64,000 nucleotides of DNA, taken from NCBI RefSeq assembly GCF_040869045.1, contig NC_090321.1, forward strand, positions 78,339,183 through 78,403,182. Reading direction: 5' to 3'. Source of the stretch: Eurosta solidaginis (taxonomy: Eukaryota > Arthropoda > Insecta > Diptera > Tephritidae). The translations under genes and the position numbers were made by a program. Positions within the stretch are counted from its first letter, which is position 1. Each line of letters opens with the position of its first letter. The notes beneath the pieces were generated by a model. It was not told the DNA's origin and searched no databases. It was given only the letters and a program-made list of their open reading frames with translations. Below are positions 53,707-64,000 of the stretch, piece by piece.

Positions 53707-54540
53707 ACAGAGTTGCACTGCCACACCGCCATTTTATACTGTTTTCACACAGAAACTTAATGATCTCATTTCACCTGCTAATGAAATCGTAATTTTTTTG
53801 CTTTCACACAGAAGTAACTGCTCGATTAGTATGAAGGGTGAGACAGACAATCATGGCGGAATGATACAAGGTGGGAGCATGGTGACATACCTACAAACAA
53901 AAAAATTCCATGTACTTGTAAATTCGATGGACAAATGTCAAAATCGTACTGCGCCGGCAGTTGATGTATCAAATCAAATAAAAAAGGTTATAATCAGCTG
54001 TTCGATGCGGCCACCTTGTATCGTTCCGCCATGCAGACAATGACATTTGCTTTGAAAACTAAGAAGCGGAAACGGAAGCGGAACGCTGCCAACAGAGTTG
54101 CATTGTGCTTTTGACTTCATTAGGCATTCGATTAGCTACTAATGAAATAATAATAGATTCGAATTTTGTAGGGAAGATTGAGCTCAATAAGCGTCTTAAT
54201 GTAGAAAATTGCCTTTATTATTCAATAAGCCGTCTGTGTGAAATTAGTATTAGGCATTCGATTAGCTACTAATGAAATAATAATAGATTCGAATTTTGTA
54301 GGGAAGATTGAGCTCAATAAGCGTCTTAATGTAGAAAATTGCCTTTATTATTCAATAAGCCGTCTGTGTGAAATTAGTATTATACAGGGTAAAAGTGTAA
54401 CGCTTTTGCGTTGCGAGCAGGCAACTATTTTCACAAAAGAACGAAATACCCCGTAAAGGCGTTGCCTGTTTTTAGAATAGAACAACAACCCTTGCGCGGC
54501 GTACAAAAAGCGTAACACTATAGCCAGAAAAGAAAACGCT
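53707..54540. mobile_element. Small repeat element carrying a nested 640-bp insert
   Basis: The outer element (53707-53739 and 54380-54540) equals the 51390-51595 copy. The insert 53740-54379 starts TGTTTTCACACAGA and ends CTGTGTGAAATTAGTA, inverted around TTTCACACAG, and is flanked by TTATAC at 53734-53739 and 54380-54385. The insert contains the 130-bp tandem duplication. The 121-codon frame at 53678-54043 spans element junctions and is not a gene. Confidence 0.65.
54121..54380. repeat. Perfect 130-bp tandem duplication
   Basis: 54121-54250 and 54251-54380 read the same by eye, both starting TAGGCATTCGATTAGCTAC and ending GTGTGAAATTAGTAT. The repeat unit includes the right end of the nested insert, so the end is present twice. 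An exact tandem copy in old repeat DNA must be recent, or is an assembly artefact. Confidence 0.85.
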
Positions 54541-55439
54541 ATAAAACAGCAAATATTTTTCCACAGTATGACGGTATGCCTAATTATCTAAAAACAAGTA
54601 TTAAATTTAACTACGAGTTTCACGGCAGAAATACGAGGCAGAGTAAACGGAGTCAGAAAAAAATTGTATTTTTTACAAAGGGTTAAAATGCTTTAACGAA
54701 TTATATGCATATATTAAAAATTGTGATAATAACTTATTTAAGAAAAGATTATATGCTCACGCGAAATTAATGAATATAAAATAAATGTTTGGATTTAAAT
54801 GGATTTGTGTTACATGTTTCAAATTTAAGTTCAGATTCATAGAAGTGGGAAGAAAGATACAGACTTTATGTATGTTGTCCAAGCACATCATTATGTTATG
54901 CTCTTAATAAAATTTACCAAAACTGTGTTACATGTTTCAAATTCAAGTTCAATTTCATATATAGTACATATTATTAATTAATGCAATAATCTAGGCTCTA
55001 AGAGTCGTAATAAATAAAACAAATAAATAAAAATTGATGAATTACAAATTTCAATAAGGTTTACCACTCGATTTATAAAAATAACAATAATAATAATAAT
55101 ACCCAACGGATTGATACCCTTCAAAGTACGCCCGACCGGCGCGAGGGGCGCATCCGCATGACGCACGGATTTGTTTTTGCGGAGTTGTTGATAGGCGGAG
55201 GTTTGTTAAGCGTTGAGATCTAAAACTGCTCAGCTACAGAATAAAAATCATCAGCTGAGTATACATAATAGTTAGAAATTATACATATAAATACTACATT
55301 GTTAAATAAGTGAACATTTTTAGTTTATTTGATTATTATTTTTTTTTTTTTTAAGAGTTAAGATAGGATAAGACAGTTTTCTTTATGGTAAAAAGTGAAT
55401 CCGTTATATCAAATGAATTATAATGAGTGTTAAAATCAT
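54541..55439. other. No recognisable gene
   Basis: AT-rich; 'gtgttacatgtttcaaatt' occurs twice (about 54806 and 54924), and the 'caagcacatcattatgttatgctc' part (about 54880) resembles 56783-56808 in the LINE 3' untranslated region, so part may be LINE-derived. A TAA repeat lies at about 55085-55100. Confidence 0.45.
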
Positions 55440-55980
55440 GACACAAACACCGAAAAGGTTCATTTAATTCGAAATTAGTTCTACACTGCCTGTGTATATC
55501 TTGACACCCGTGATGGGACGTCAATGTTTACTTCGTTCAAAAGAATTGGACTAGAAATCAATCCATTCAGGAGTTTAGACATAAATGTAACGCCTAGCAT
55601 TTCCCTACGACTTGCAAGAGTTGGAAGATTGATAAGCTTCAACCGACTACTATAAGGTGGAAGTTTATACGTAGAGTCCCACTGAAAATTCCTTAAAGAG
55701 AAAAGTAGAAATTGCTTTTGTATTGATTCAAGTCTATCTGCATGAACTCGGTATTGTGGATTCCAGACTATAGCTCCGTATTCTAGTATCGGTCTAACTA
55801 AAGTGATGAAAAGAGTCACTAAATTCTTTGGACCACCGTTTCACGAATGAAAGAACACCTCTAGCCTTATTGACAGTAGCATTAATATGAAGGTTGAAAC
55901 TAAGTTTAGCATCTATCGTGACTCCCAAGTCCACAAAATAGTTTAATACCAATTGATAAAAGCCCTATATTCTTATTATT
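55440..55980 (-). pseudogene. LINE reverse transcriptase, C-terminal (thumb) fragment
   Basis: The minus-strand frame (55481-55819) reads ITLVRPILEYGAIVWNPQYRVHADRLESIQKQFLLF, the typical LINE segment after the polymerase core, then SRLKLINLPTLASRR. Upstream in another frame: DLGVTIDAKLNFNLHINATVNKARGVLSF (about 55840-55935), the preceding segment. The active-site part is absent. The clade could be the same as that at 62512-63240, but the two regions do not overlap enough to judge. Confidence 0.65.
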
Positions 55981-56510
55981 ATATGTATCGAACAGTATTA
56001 GCTGTGTCCCACCCGTGACAAGAAAAAATCGAAAGTTGTTATACCCAAATTGCAAGTAGTTATTTTATTTCATATTCGTTAAACAATGTTTAACACTCGT
56101 TTTAAATATATCCAACAATTCAGTTTTGAATTCTTTGAAGTTGTTTAGGAATTATTCAAGAATGAAATATGTCCCAACCGTGACAAGTACGCAGAAACAT
56201 TTGTTGAAAATAAATAGGTATTGCTAATATCCCATATAAACTTCATAGAGAAATCCACTAATTAGGTCCAGGAGAAATTTTAATCAAAATACGACATCCA
56301 TGAAGTTGGTTTTTTCACAGCCCTTGAATCTGAGTCAAAGAAAGTACACATTTTTAGAAATGTCCGTAACTCAAATTCATTTAGCCCATGAACTGATTTC
56401 ATGATGTAAACCATATTTTGATCCTTTGTAATACTTTATTTTCTATAAGCAAGTTCATTGAATGCTTTCAACATTTTGGATAAAACAAATGTGATATCTT
56501 ATCCGTAAAC
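55981..56510. repeat. Left half of a repeat unit with TGTCCCACCCGTGACA motifs
   Basis: The near-palindromic motif TGTCCCACCCGTGACA occurs at 56005-56020 and, with one change, 56170-56185. Two more are at 63437-63452 and 63458-63473, beyond the nested LINE and Gypsy element. 56485-56510 matches 47453-47480, see there. No gene. Confidence 0.5.
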
Positions 56511-57049
56511 TGTATTGTATTGTATTGTATTGTATTTATTCCAAATCAATTTTTTACAATTCGTTTACAATGGAAACAGTTCCCGCGAAGCTTGGCGCTT
56601 ATCTGCGGTTATTCAGATATAACAACAATAAATCTTAAAATTGATGCATTGAGTCTTAAGACTAAATTCACAAATTCTATAGATATGTCTAGACATTAGT
56701 TAAAGGAAGATAAGATAAGAGTTGATAGTGTAGGAACAAGGGAATGAGTGGAAAGAAAGATACAGAATTTATGTATGTGCTTGGACAATCATTATGTTAT
56801 GCTCTTAATAAACTTTACCAAAACTGACCTCCTGGCAGGAGTATTAGGCAAGTTAGTGAGATTGACCGGAAGGTTATTTAAAATTGTAGGGAATTGTACG
56901 GTAAGAGTTCTTTTTGTGTAGTTGTTCGAGAATTTTGGGATTCTCAACCTGTTTTCGTTATGCCTACGGGTACCAATGTGATGATCAATGGGTATTCGCC
57001 ACTTGCCTTCATCGTAAAAATCATTTAGAACTGTAACTGTATATATAGA
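56511..57049 (-). pseudogene. 3' part of a LINE, cut off by the Gypsy element
   Basis: Minus strand: FYDEGKWRIPIDHHIGTRRHNENRL, then FPTILNNLPVNLTNLPN (about 56830-56990), then a stop and a 3' untranslated part ending in an ATACA run (plus 'attgtattgtattgtattgt' at 56513-56536), the LINE tail. It continues the reverse transcriptase found at 62512-63240 in the same orientation. Between them lies the whole Gypsy copy. Confidence 0.7.
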
Positions 57050-57347
57050 TGTAGGAATAGTACCAACTCAAGTACTAAAATACTAAAACAAAGTAATCTA
57101 TTTTTGAAGAAACAAAGAAGGTAACTCAGGAAAAAGAGTATAAATGGAATAGAAAAAATCAGATCAGTTCAGTTGTAGAAAAAATATAAAAATAATTACA
57201 CCGGAACACACAAACACAAAACCTTAATTTAAATTAATTTTAAAAATCTTTTTAAAAAAGAACAATTTCATGTACTAATTTAGTATACATAATTATTAAA
57301 ATAAATATTTGAATCTAAAAAATGTGTTAAAACCAAATGTTACTACA
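57050..57347 (+). repeat. 5' LTR of the second Gypsy element
   Basis: 298 bp, TG...CA ends. TATAAATGG at about 57140 is a TATA-box candidate about 85-95 bases into the LTR. Confidence 0.9.
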
Positions 57348-58187
57348 TCTTTGGGGGCTCAACTGCAGCAATATTATTCGTATATATGTGTGCGATAATC
57401 CATTTAAATTGAAAACCATAGAACATTTGCGGAAAAATTTTAAAAATATCTGCATGTGTAAATCTCTCATGAAAAGATATTGAGCAAAACAAAAGACAAT
57501 AAATTGAAAGAAAAATTTTCTAAAATTCATCTACTAATCAAAAATAAAAGTTTTGAATTTCAATCCAAACGTTGTTTGTAAAAAATATTTCAACTCAAAC
57601 AAATTAATTCTATTGAAAATCGGCGTGAAATACATACCACCATTGAAAGTAAAAAAACTGAAACAATTTACTCTGGTATCAAAATAAAAATGGGTTTGCA
57701 CCAAATTGAGGAAGACTAACACTAATGATGTAAAGCAGCAGAAAGCAGAACGTGTACCGAAAAGGCAGAAGAAACAGAAAACATATCGAACATCTAAAGG
57801 GCCAGATACGTAGAAAAGTTGGTGGAGATCAATACTTACGGAGGGTTTGCATTTTTGAGAAAAAAGAAAATCAGTATTGTGAGTATGCAATGACAATAAT
57901 GATGTATAAACAAAAAGACAAGAATTAAAACCGATTTAAAAAAAAGAAGACAAAACAAAAAATGTAAACAATGTTTCTAAATATTCTAATGTAATTATTC
58001 AAGCCAGTAGGAAATATTATAAAAAAATTTTATTTGAAAATACTTTTCAACTCATATCGTAATTAATTTTGTAAAAATATACATATATGATTTGTATTTA
58101 ACTTTTGTATTACATAAAACAAATATTTGTAACCGGCGTTTAGGTTTAGTTTTGCTTAGTTGATTTAAAAAAAAAAAATATTAAGAG
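57348..58187 (+). other. 5' leader of the second Gypsy element
   Basis: About 840 bases between primer-binding site and gag ATG. Minus-strand frames (57327-57896) are Phe/Cys-rich by composition and not genes. The A-run just before the ATG (about 58167-58176) is the only feature seen. Confidence 0.5.
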
Positions 58188-61067
58188 ATGGATCTCCAAA
58201 CTATTAGAAGTGCAACTGTAGCAGTATTGCGGGAAAAGCTTAGGGAGTTAGGTTTGACTACAGATGGCAATAAGTCGAATTTGCAGTTGCGCTTAATCGA
58301 ACATTTGGGCCTTTCTGATCGCGAAGATAGTGATGTTGAATCGAGTGTTAGTCGGTACGAGGAAGCTGCTGAAGTGGGTTTACAAACCCGGAATGTTTCA
58401 CGTTTTACCCTTAAGGATATTGAAGAGAGTGTATCCTCTTTTACAGGTGTAGACTCACTTGACGTTAATCAGTGGGTAAGTGAGTTTGAAGATAGTGCAA
58501 CTATTGTAGGATGGAATAGTTTTCAAATGTTCATTTATGCCAAGCAATTATTAAAAGGTGCTGCTAGGTTGTATATTAGGGGTGTTAGGGATATACGAGA
58601 TTGACACTCATTGAAAAAGGCTCTTATAGATGAATTTGGAGCGAAGTTGTCTTCAGCAGATGTACATAACCTTTTGCGAAATCGTCGCAAAAAGCATAAT
58701 GAATCATTTCTTGAATATCTTTACTCTATTATAGAGATAGGAAAGCCTATCAGTTTAGATAGCGAAAGCATAATTGACTATTTTATAAATGGGATACCTG
58801 ACCCTAAAATAAACAAATCAGTTTTATATCAGTCCAAAGATGTGAGTCAATTAAAAAGACAAATTAAGATTTATGAGAAGGTTAATCAATCCCAACAATC
58901 GCAGAATAGAGGTATATTTTCACCACCAGTAAAACGCATTGAATCAAGGTCAAGTGGTTTAAATACGGAATCAAAAAAATGCTTTAAATGTGGAGATGCA
59001 TCTCATTTTGCTAATAATTGTCCAGGGAAACAATATCGTTGTTACAAATGTAATAGGATGGGACATAGGTCCTTCGAATGTAACGAGGTAGTATCAAAAA
59101 ACAATGCTATTAAGACAGGCCAGAGTGTTAATATTTTGCGTGACAAGTGTGGATTAATATTTAAAGATATTCAATTATGTGGGTATAAATTTTCTGCTTT
59201 AGTAGATACAGGTTGTGATCTTTGTATTATCCGTAAAGATATCTTAGATATGATGGATAATGAAATTAAATTAAATAGCGACAGACGTCGACTACTGGGT
59301 TTGAAGGAAAGTGCCATTGACACTATAGGAAGTTGCGATGTGAAGGTTGACATTGATAATGTAATCATGGACGTTACATTTCATGTCGTAAACGAAGTAG
59401 ATTTACGTTATGCCGCTATAATAGGTAATTGTGTTCTGAAGAACGTTGACATGTTGGTTAGAGAAGGTGAGGCAATTTTCATTAAAAGATTTGCTAAAAC
59501 CTTAAATGAGCGTTGCTATTTGTTGAATGAGTTTGAACATATCTCCATGTATGTAGAACAGTTCAAGAAAAACGAAATAGCAATTGATTTAGAACACCTA
59601 AGTAGGGAAAATGCAAGTTTGGTGTCATCAATAGTGAATACATATAAGTCAGTAAAGGAAAGAGAAAGTCCTGTTGTTATGAAAATTGTACTTAAAGATG
59701 ATATACCAGTGTACACTACTCCTAGAAGAACGTCTCATGTTGATCAGGTTTATATTGAAAAGCAAATAAACGAATGGTTAGAAAATGGAATAATTCAGTC
59801 AAGTATATCTGAGTATGCTTCACCAATAGTTTTGGTGCCTAAAAAAGATGGTACCAAAAGAATGTGCTGTGACTATCGCAAATTGAATGAAAAAATAATT
59901 AAGGATAATTTTCCAATGGCATTGATCGATGATGTAATTGAGCGATTACAGGGTTCAAGTGTTTTTACAACTTTAGACTTAGCAAATGGATTTTTTCATG
60001 TATCTGTAGATAAGGATTCTCGAAAATATACTTCTTTTGTTACTCATAGTGGACAGTTTGAATTTTTATACGTACCCTTTGGTATATCGAACTCTCCAGC
60101 AGTATTTTGTAGATTTGTTAATTCAGTATTTAGAGATCTTATTCAAAATCGTACCATTGTTGTTTATATGGACGATATTATTATTCCAACAAAGGATGAA
60201 AAATCCAATATTGAAAGCTTGAAAATTGTGTTAAAGCGTGCTTCAGAATACGGTCTTAAAATAAGATGGGACAAATGTCAGTTTTTGAAAAGAAAAGTAT
60301 CATTTCTGGGTTATTTGATAGAAAATGGAACAATAAAACCATCTGTCGAGAAAACTCGCGCTATTACTAATTTCCCTGTGCCAAATAATACGAAGCAAAT
60401 ACAACGTTTTTTGGGACTAACATCCTACTTTAGAAGATTTGTACCTGACTATGCATCTAAAGCTAGGCCTCTTACTGATTTATTAAAGAAAAATGTAAAA
60501 TTTAAAATGAGTGAAGAAGAATGTTTGGCTGTTGAACAATTAAAAGCAGCCTTAGTAAGAGCTCCAGTACTTAAGATATATGACCCACGAGCAGTGACGG
60601 AAGTACATACGGATGCTTGCATGTATGGGTACGGAGCAGTATTATTGCAGAAGGATACTACCGATCAGCAATATCATCCCGTTCAGTATATGAGTCGTCG
60701 CACAAGTCAACAAGAAGAAAAATACCATTCGTATGAACTGGAGGTTCTTGCTATTATTGAGGCACTTAAAAAATGGCGTATTTACCTAATGGGGCTTAAG
60801 TTCAAACTAGTAACAGATTGTAATGCTTTCACTCAAACTATGAAGAAAGTTGAGGTTCCACTTAGAATTTCAAGGTGGGCTATTTTCCTTCAGGATTTTG
60901 ATTTTACAATTGAACACCGTTCTGGAACAAAGATGAAACATGTAGATGCATTAAGTCGTGTCGCGTGTTTGTTAGTAGAAGATTCAATTAGGCATCGTTT
61001 AAAAGAAGCTCAGATGAGCGATGAATGGATTAAGACAATACGGAAATTACTTTAGAGGGAGCAGTAG
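58188..61067 (+). pseudogene. Gag, protease, reverse transcriptase and RNase H of the second Gypsy element
   Basis: Residues about 8-43 (LREKLRELGLTTDGNKSNLQ) form a SAP-type DNA/RNA-binding motif at the gag N-terminus, unusual for gag. After the in-frame TGA 58602-58604 the same frame continues with the capsid-like part (SKKCFKCGDASHFANNC and CYKCNRMGHRSFEC are two intact CCHC knuckles at about 58978-59085), protease (ALVDTGCDLCII, about 59195), reverse transcriptase (FTTLDLANGFFHV; YMDD at about 60166-60177), and RNase H (VHTDACMYGYGAVLL, about 60605). TAG stops at 61053-61055 and 61065-61067 cut off integrase. Catalytic residues look intact, so three base changes account for the damage. 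Confidence 0.87.
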
Positions 61068-62246
61068 TCAGACTTTTTTGTGAAATATGATTTATTATAT
61101 AAAGATCCAACGACGGAACTGTTGGTAGTACCGTTTGCTATGGAGGAAGAGATAATTAAGATCGTGCATAGTAAAGGACATTTTGGCGTAAAGAAAACGC
61201 AGGAATGCTTGGAGAAAGAATTTTATATTCCACAATTACGTTCAAAAGTAGACAGGGTAGTTCGAAATTGTGTTGAGTGTATTATTACGGAGGGCAAAGC
61301 TGGAAGGAAGGAAGGATTTCTCTCTCCAATCGATAAAGAAGATGCACCTTTAGGAACTTTTCACATAGATCATGTATGTCCTTTGGCTTTGACTTCTAAA
61401 AGGTACAAATATATTCTGGTAGTTGTTGATGGGTTTTCTAAGTTCGTCTGGTTGCACCCAGTAAGGTCAACAGACGCTGCATCAGTTATTGATAGTTCGG
61501 AAAAGTTGTCATTGGTTTTTGGTAATCCAAAAAGAATAATGTCCGATAGGGGAACATCATTTACGGCTGGGGTTTTTGAGGAATATTGCAGGGTACACTT
61601 TATTCAGCATTTAGTAACTGCGACTGGTGTACCAAGAGGCAATGGCCAGGTGGAGCGTATCCACAGAATTGTAGTTCCAATGTTAGCGAAATTGTGTATG
61701 GATAATCCATCCCATTGGTATAAATACGTTGGTCGTGTGCAGCAAATTATCAATAATACTGCACCTAGAAGTACCAAGTGCTCACCATTCAAAATACTGA
61801 CAGGATTGGATATGAGGTTTACAGACGATTTAGGGTTAAATGACATATTAGACGAACTTATAATAGATGAGATTCATGAGGAAAGGAATGATTTGCGAAA
61901 AGAAGTTAAGAGAAATATTCAGAAGATTCAAGAAGAAAATTGCAGGAACTTTAATAGGAAACGAAAACCAGAAAGAAAATACAAAGTCAATGATCTTGTA
62001 GCTGTAAAAAGAACTCAGTTTGGGGTGGGATTGAAGTTGAAACCTAAGTTTTTAGGGCCTTATAAAATCATTGCAATGCTTCAACATGGCAGGTATAAGG
62101 TTAAGAAAGTTGGGGATCATGAAGGCCCAGTAGAAACCATTACGTTGGCCGAGCATATGACAATGTGGAACGATTCATTCTGGGCGAATGATTCCTCAGG
62201 ACGGCCGAATGTAGGAATAGTACCAACTCAAGTACTAAAATACTAA
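61068..62246 (+). pseudogene. Integrase of the second Gypsy element
   Basis: Same frame as the upstream part. Zinc region H-x3-H ... C-x2-C (HSKGHFGVKKTQ ... RNCVECI, 61165-61285). Core: TFHIDHVCPL with the first Asp, IMSDRGTSFT with the second, GNGQVERIHR with the Glu. C-terminal part: VNDLVAVKRTQFG and LGPYKIIAMLQHGRYKV, a GPY/F-like module. The last 12 codons and the stop (62244-62246) lie in the 3' LTR. The chosen ATG at 61080 is not the true start; it was translated as part of gag-pol. Confidence 0.85.
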
Positions 62247-62507
62247 AACAAAGTAATCTATTTTTGAATAAACAAAGAAGGTAACTCAGGAAAAATAGTA
62301 TAAATGGAATAGAAAAAATCAGATCAGTTCAGTTGTAGAAAAAATATAAAAATAATTACGCCGGAATACACAAACACAAAACCTTAATTTAAATTAATTT
62401 TAAAAATCTTTTTAAAAAAGAACAATTTCATGTACTAATTTAGTATACATAATTATTAAAATAAATATTTAAATCTAAAAAATGTGTTAAAACCAAATGT
62501 TACTACA
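62210..62507 (+). repeat. 3' LTR of the second Gypsy element
   Basis: 298 bp. Its first 37 bases encode the last residues of pol. Differences to the 5' copy include gaataaac/gaagaaac, attacgcc/attacacc and atttaaat/atttgaat. Confidence 0.9.
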
Positions 62508-62511
62508 TAGA

Positions 62512-63240
62512 TTTGACATTTATTGAGGGATATTACCGAATCAGGTATATTTTTCTTTCTGCCTAGAATTTTAAGGATCTGGTTCTATCTTGTAAATAGT
62601 TGCAATATGTGGATGAACCCCACGCGGTAATACCATGTCTCAAGTACGACTCTGACAGTACCAAATAGGCTTGTTTTAATACATCATACGAGCTGTAAAA
62701 ACTAAGATGTTTCAGGAAGTATGATGTCGAACTAAGCTTTTTTTGCAGATGGTTGATATGCGTATTCCATTTGAAGTGGTCGTCCAGATGCACACCCAGA
62801 TATTTGTATGTGTTCACCTTTTCAAGGACCTCGGCACAGTTGCATGCTGCGGCGTTATTATGTATGCAATTGAAGCTATGAAACAGGATATTTATCTCTG
62901 AGGATGGAATATGCAGAGGCCTCATATGCATAATTTTAGTTTTAGATGCGTTTATTCTCAAACCGTTGTCATGGGACCACTTGGTAAATATGTTAAGATT
63001 TCTCTGCATGATTTTTATTGCTTGGTTAAGGTCTATGTGGGGAACTAATACAGCTGTATCATCAGCATAGGCAAACACTTCACAATTCTTTAGCAGTTGA
63101 AGCATGCTGTTAGTGTATAGAATGCTAAAATTGCGTTGTTCTTAACGTCCTTTGGTCTTATACCGTCTATACCGGGTCCTTTTTTGCCATCTAATTTTTG
63201 TATGATATCCAGGACTGCCTGACAGGATTGTCAAGATGGC
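62512..63240 (-). pseudogene. LINE reverse transcriptase with internal deletion
   Basis: Minus strand: LDIIQKLDGKKGPGIDGIRPKD near 63160-63215 is the start of a LINE polymerase; then a loss of the finger and palm parts; then FAYADDTAVLVPHIDLNQ (active-site YADD, about 63060), NGLRINASKTKIMHM and TYKYLGVHLDDHFKWNTHI, to 62563. The 180-codon frame 62563-63105 covers the second half. The protein text continues after the Gypsy copy at 57049. So this LINE is older than the Gypsy insertion and dead by deletion as well as by interruption. Confidence 0.75.
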
Positions 63241-63740
63241 TACTTTTTAGCGTTTTGACAGGATGTTCAATATGGCGGCGCATAGGGGCGGCTATCTTCA
63301 GCGGTTGATGGAAAGAGATATAGAGTGAGACCACTATAGTCAAATAAAAATCAGGTGATAGGTTCTATTTGTAATTTTGACGTCAATACAGAAGTTATCA
63401 CACTTTTTTTATCCACAATGGCTTTCAATTCTAACAGGTCCCACCCGTAACAAATGCTGTCCCACCCGTGACACTTATATTTTAGATTTGAGCAATGAAA
63501 TTATTTAAAAAAAAATTTATAATTTTTACGAATATTTATTTATTTATTATTTAAAGTCGACGACAAACTATGGTCGACTGCATAATATAAAAGATATATA
63601 AATATACAACTCAAAAGATAAAATTTAAGATATATCGAGCTTTCAACAATGTTATATTACAAACAAAGAAATATTAATGAACATTACTATTTAATTCCAG
63701 AATATAATACTAATAAGAAATATGAGCAGAAATAAGATCT
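63241..63740. repeat. Right half of the repeat hosting the LINE; TGTCCCACCCGTGACA motifs
   Basis: 63262-63420 matches 47480-47620 in part ('gttcaatatggcggcgca'). Two copies of the near-palindromic motif are at 63437-63452 and 63458-63473. The remainder to 63740 is AT-rich without a gene. Confidence 0.5.
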
Positions 63741-63749
63741 TATGCCGAA

Positions 63750-64000
63750 ATCTTATACTGGCGGAATGCATCAGATTCCGCTCAGCATGATTTCGGAATG
63801 CAGTGGATTCCAATCTCCCTGTTGGAATGCAACAAGATTCCAATCAGCATGTCATGGGAATCCGGCAGTGCTAAGAGTAGTGTAATGAGGATACGCCATC
63901 ACAAGGCATAAAAAAGTAACATGACCTGTGTTGTTGGAATGCACCGGATTCCAATCAGCTCGATGCCTGACCCATAAGATTATACTGCCGGAATGCATAC
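63750..64000. repeat. Array of GGAATGCA...GATTCC palindromes, start of a tandem repeat
   Basis: GGAATGCA followed after a few bases by GATTCC occurs at about 63763, 63795, 63824 and 63936, and a fifth GGAATGCA starts at 63990 at the window edge. GGAAT and ATTCC can pair as small stem-loops. 'cttatactggcggaatgcat' (63753) returns as 'attatactgccggaatgcat' (63979), about 226 bases later, suggesting a higher-order tandem repeat that runs out of the window. Confidence 0.6.

Larger units (their letters stand above)
57050..62507 (+). mobile_element. Ty3/Gypsy element with single gag-pol frame and SAP-domain gag (plus)
   Basis: LTRs 57050-57347 and 62210-62507, 298 bp each, TGTAGGAATAG to TACTACA, differing at about five positions. 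Possible primer-binding site TTGGGGGCTCAACTGCAGC starts a few bases after the 5' LTR. Leader to 58187, then one long reading frame from ATG 58188 to a stop at 62246 inside the 3' LTR, broken by three in-frame stops (58602-58604, 61053-61055, 61065-61067) but no frame change. It inserted into a LINE. The single-frame gag-pol layout resembles Mag-type elements (tentative). Confidence 0.9.
57046..62511. repeat. Target-site duplication TAGA of the second Gypsy element
   Basis: TAGA at 57046-57049 and 62508-62511 flank the LTRs exactly. Confidence 0.85.

Noticed and set aside
53678..54043. 121-codon frame
   Set aside because: It crosses the junction of a small repeat element and its nested insert and has no motif.
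57534..57896. 120-codon minus-strand frame rich in Phe and Cys
   Set aside because: It lies in the non-coding leader of the second Gypsy element; A-rich plus-strand text gives Phe-rich antisense frames by composition.
1..64000. CRISPR arrays, bacterial operons, ribosome-binding sites
   Set aside because: All evidence (introns, insect retroelements, MADF-BESS gene) is eukaryotic; regular short repeats seen are tandem or palindromic eukaryotic repeats without spacer structure.
1..64000. tRNA or rRNA genes
   Set aside because: I saw no A/B-box cloverleaf-like segment or rRNA core text by eye; a tRNAscan-type search would be decisive.

Overview
This window looks like insect nuclear DNA, most likely from a true fruit fly (Tephritidae) or a close dipteran; that assignment is inference from the mix of transposon families, not from a marker gene. 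It is AT-rich, gene-poor and built almost entirely of transposable elements inserted into one another. I find one convincing host gene: a two-exon MADF-BESS protein gene on the minus strand (exon 1 at 52337-52475, exon 2 at 46526-47250). Its 5.1-kb intron is itself full of repeats.

Layout. 1-2026 is AT-rich with dispersed repeats. 2027-7775 holds an RTE-like LINE (minus) split by a Transib DNA transposon (2106-6635), whose transposase gene is in turn split by a hAT-like MITE (3487-4379). 9841-17005 is a Ty3/Gypsy element (minus); its 3' LTR carries a solo LTR (9902-11667), and that carries a 1.06-kb foldback element (10181-11236). 19256-21480 has a second RTE-like fragment, a Helentron/DINE-like element with a ~141-bp tandem array, and a hairpin-ended repeat. 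21753-30564 is a BEL/Pao element (minus) whose 3' LTR is split by a 3.1-kb non-coding TG...CA insertion. 31890-36520 holds a Penelope-like 3' fragment, a MITE copy, an RNase H-bearing LINE 3' end and a Harbinger transposase fragment. 36823-41443 is a second BEL/Pao element (plus) lacking reverse transcriptase and carrying an altered integrase active site. 41752-46290 has a LINE with a 2A-like motif next to Penelope-like pieces in opposite orientations. 46291-52475 is the MADF-BESS gene. 53707-54540 holds nested small elements with a perfect 130-bp duplication. 56511-63240 is a LINE split by a third-family Ty3/Gypsy element (57050-62507, plus). The window ends in an array of short GGAATGCA...GATTCC palindromes.

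Four LTR elements have matched LTRs and exact target-site duplications (GTGAG, TTCAT, CACAT, TAGA), so their limits are firm. Every transposon polymerase or transposase frame I checked carries at least one stop, frameshift or deletion, so I see no clearly autonomous element. The most interesting item is the Transib copy. Its degraded transposase keeps RAG1-like signatures, and both ends carry CACAGTG followed at the same spacing by GCAAAAATC, the layout of a V(D)J recombination signal.

Limits: eukaryotic starts and splice sites were judged by eye, clade names are family-level guesses, and no alignment or database search was run.
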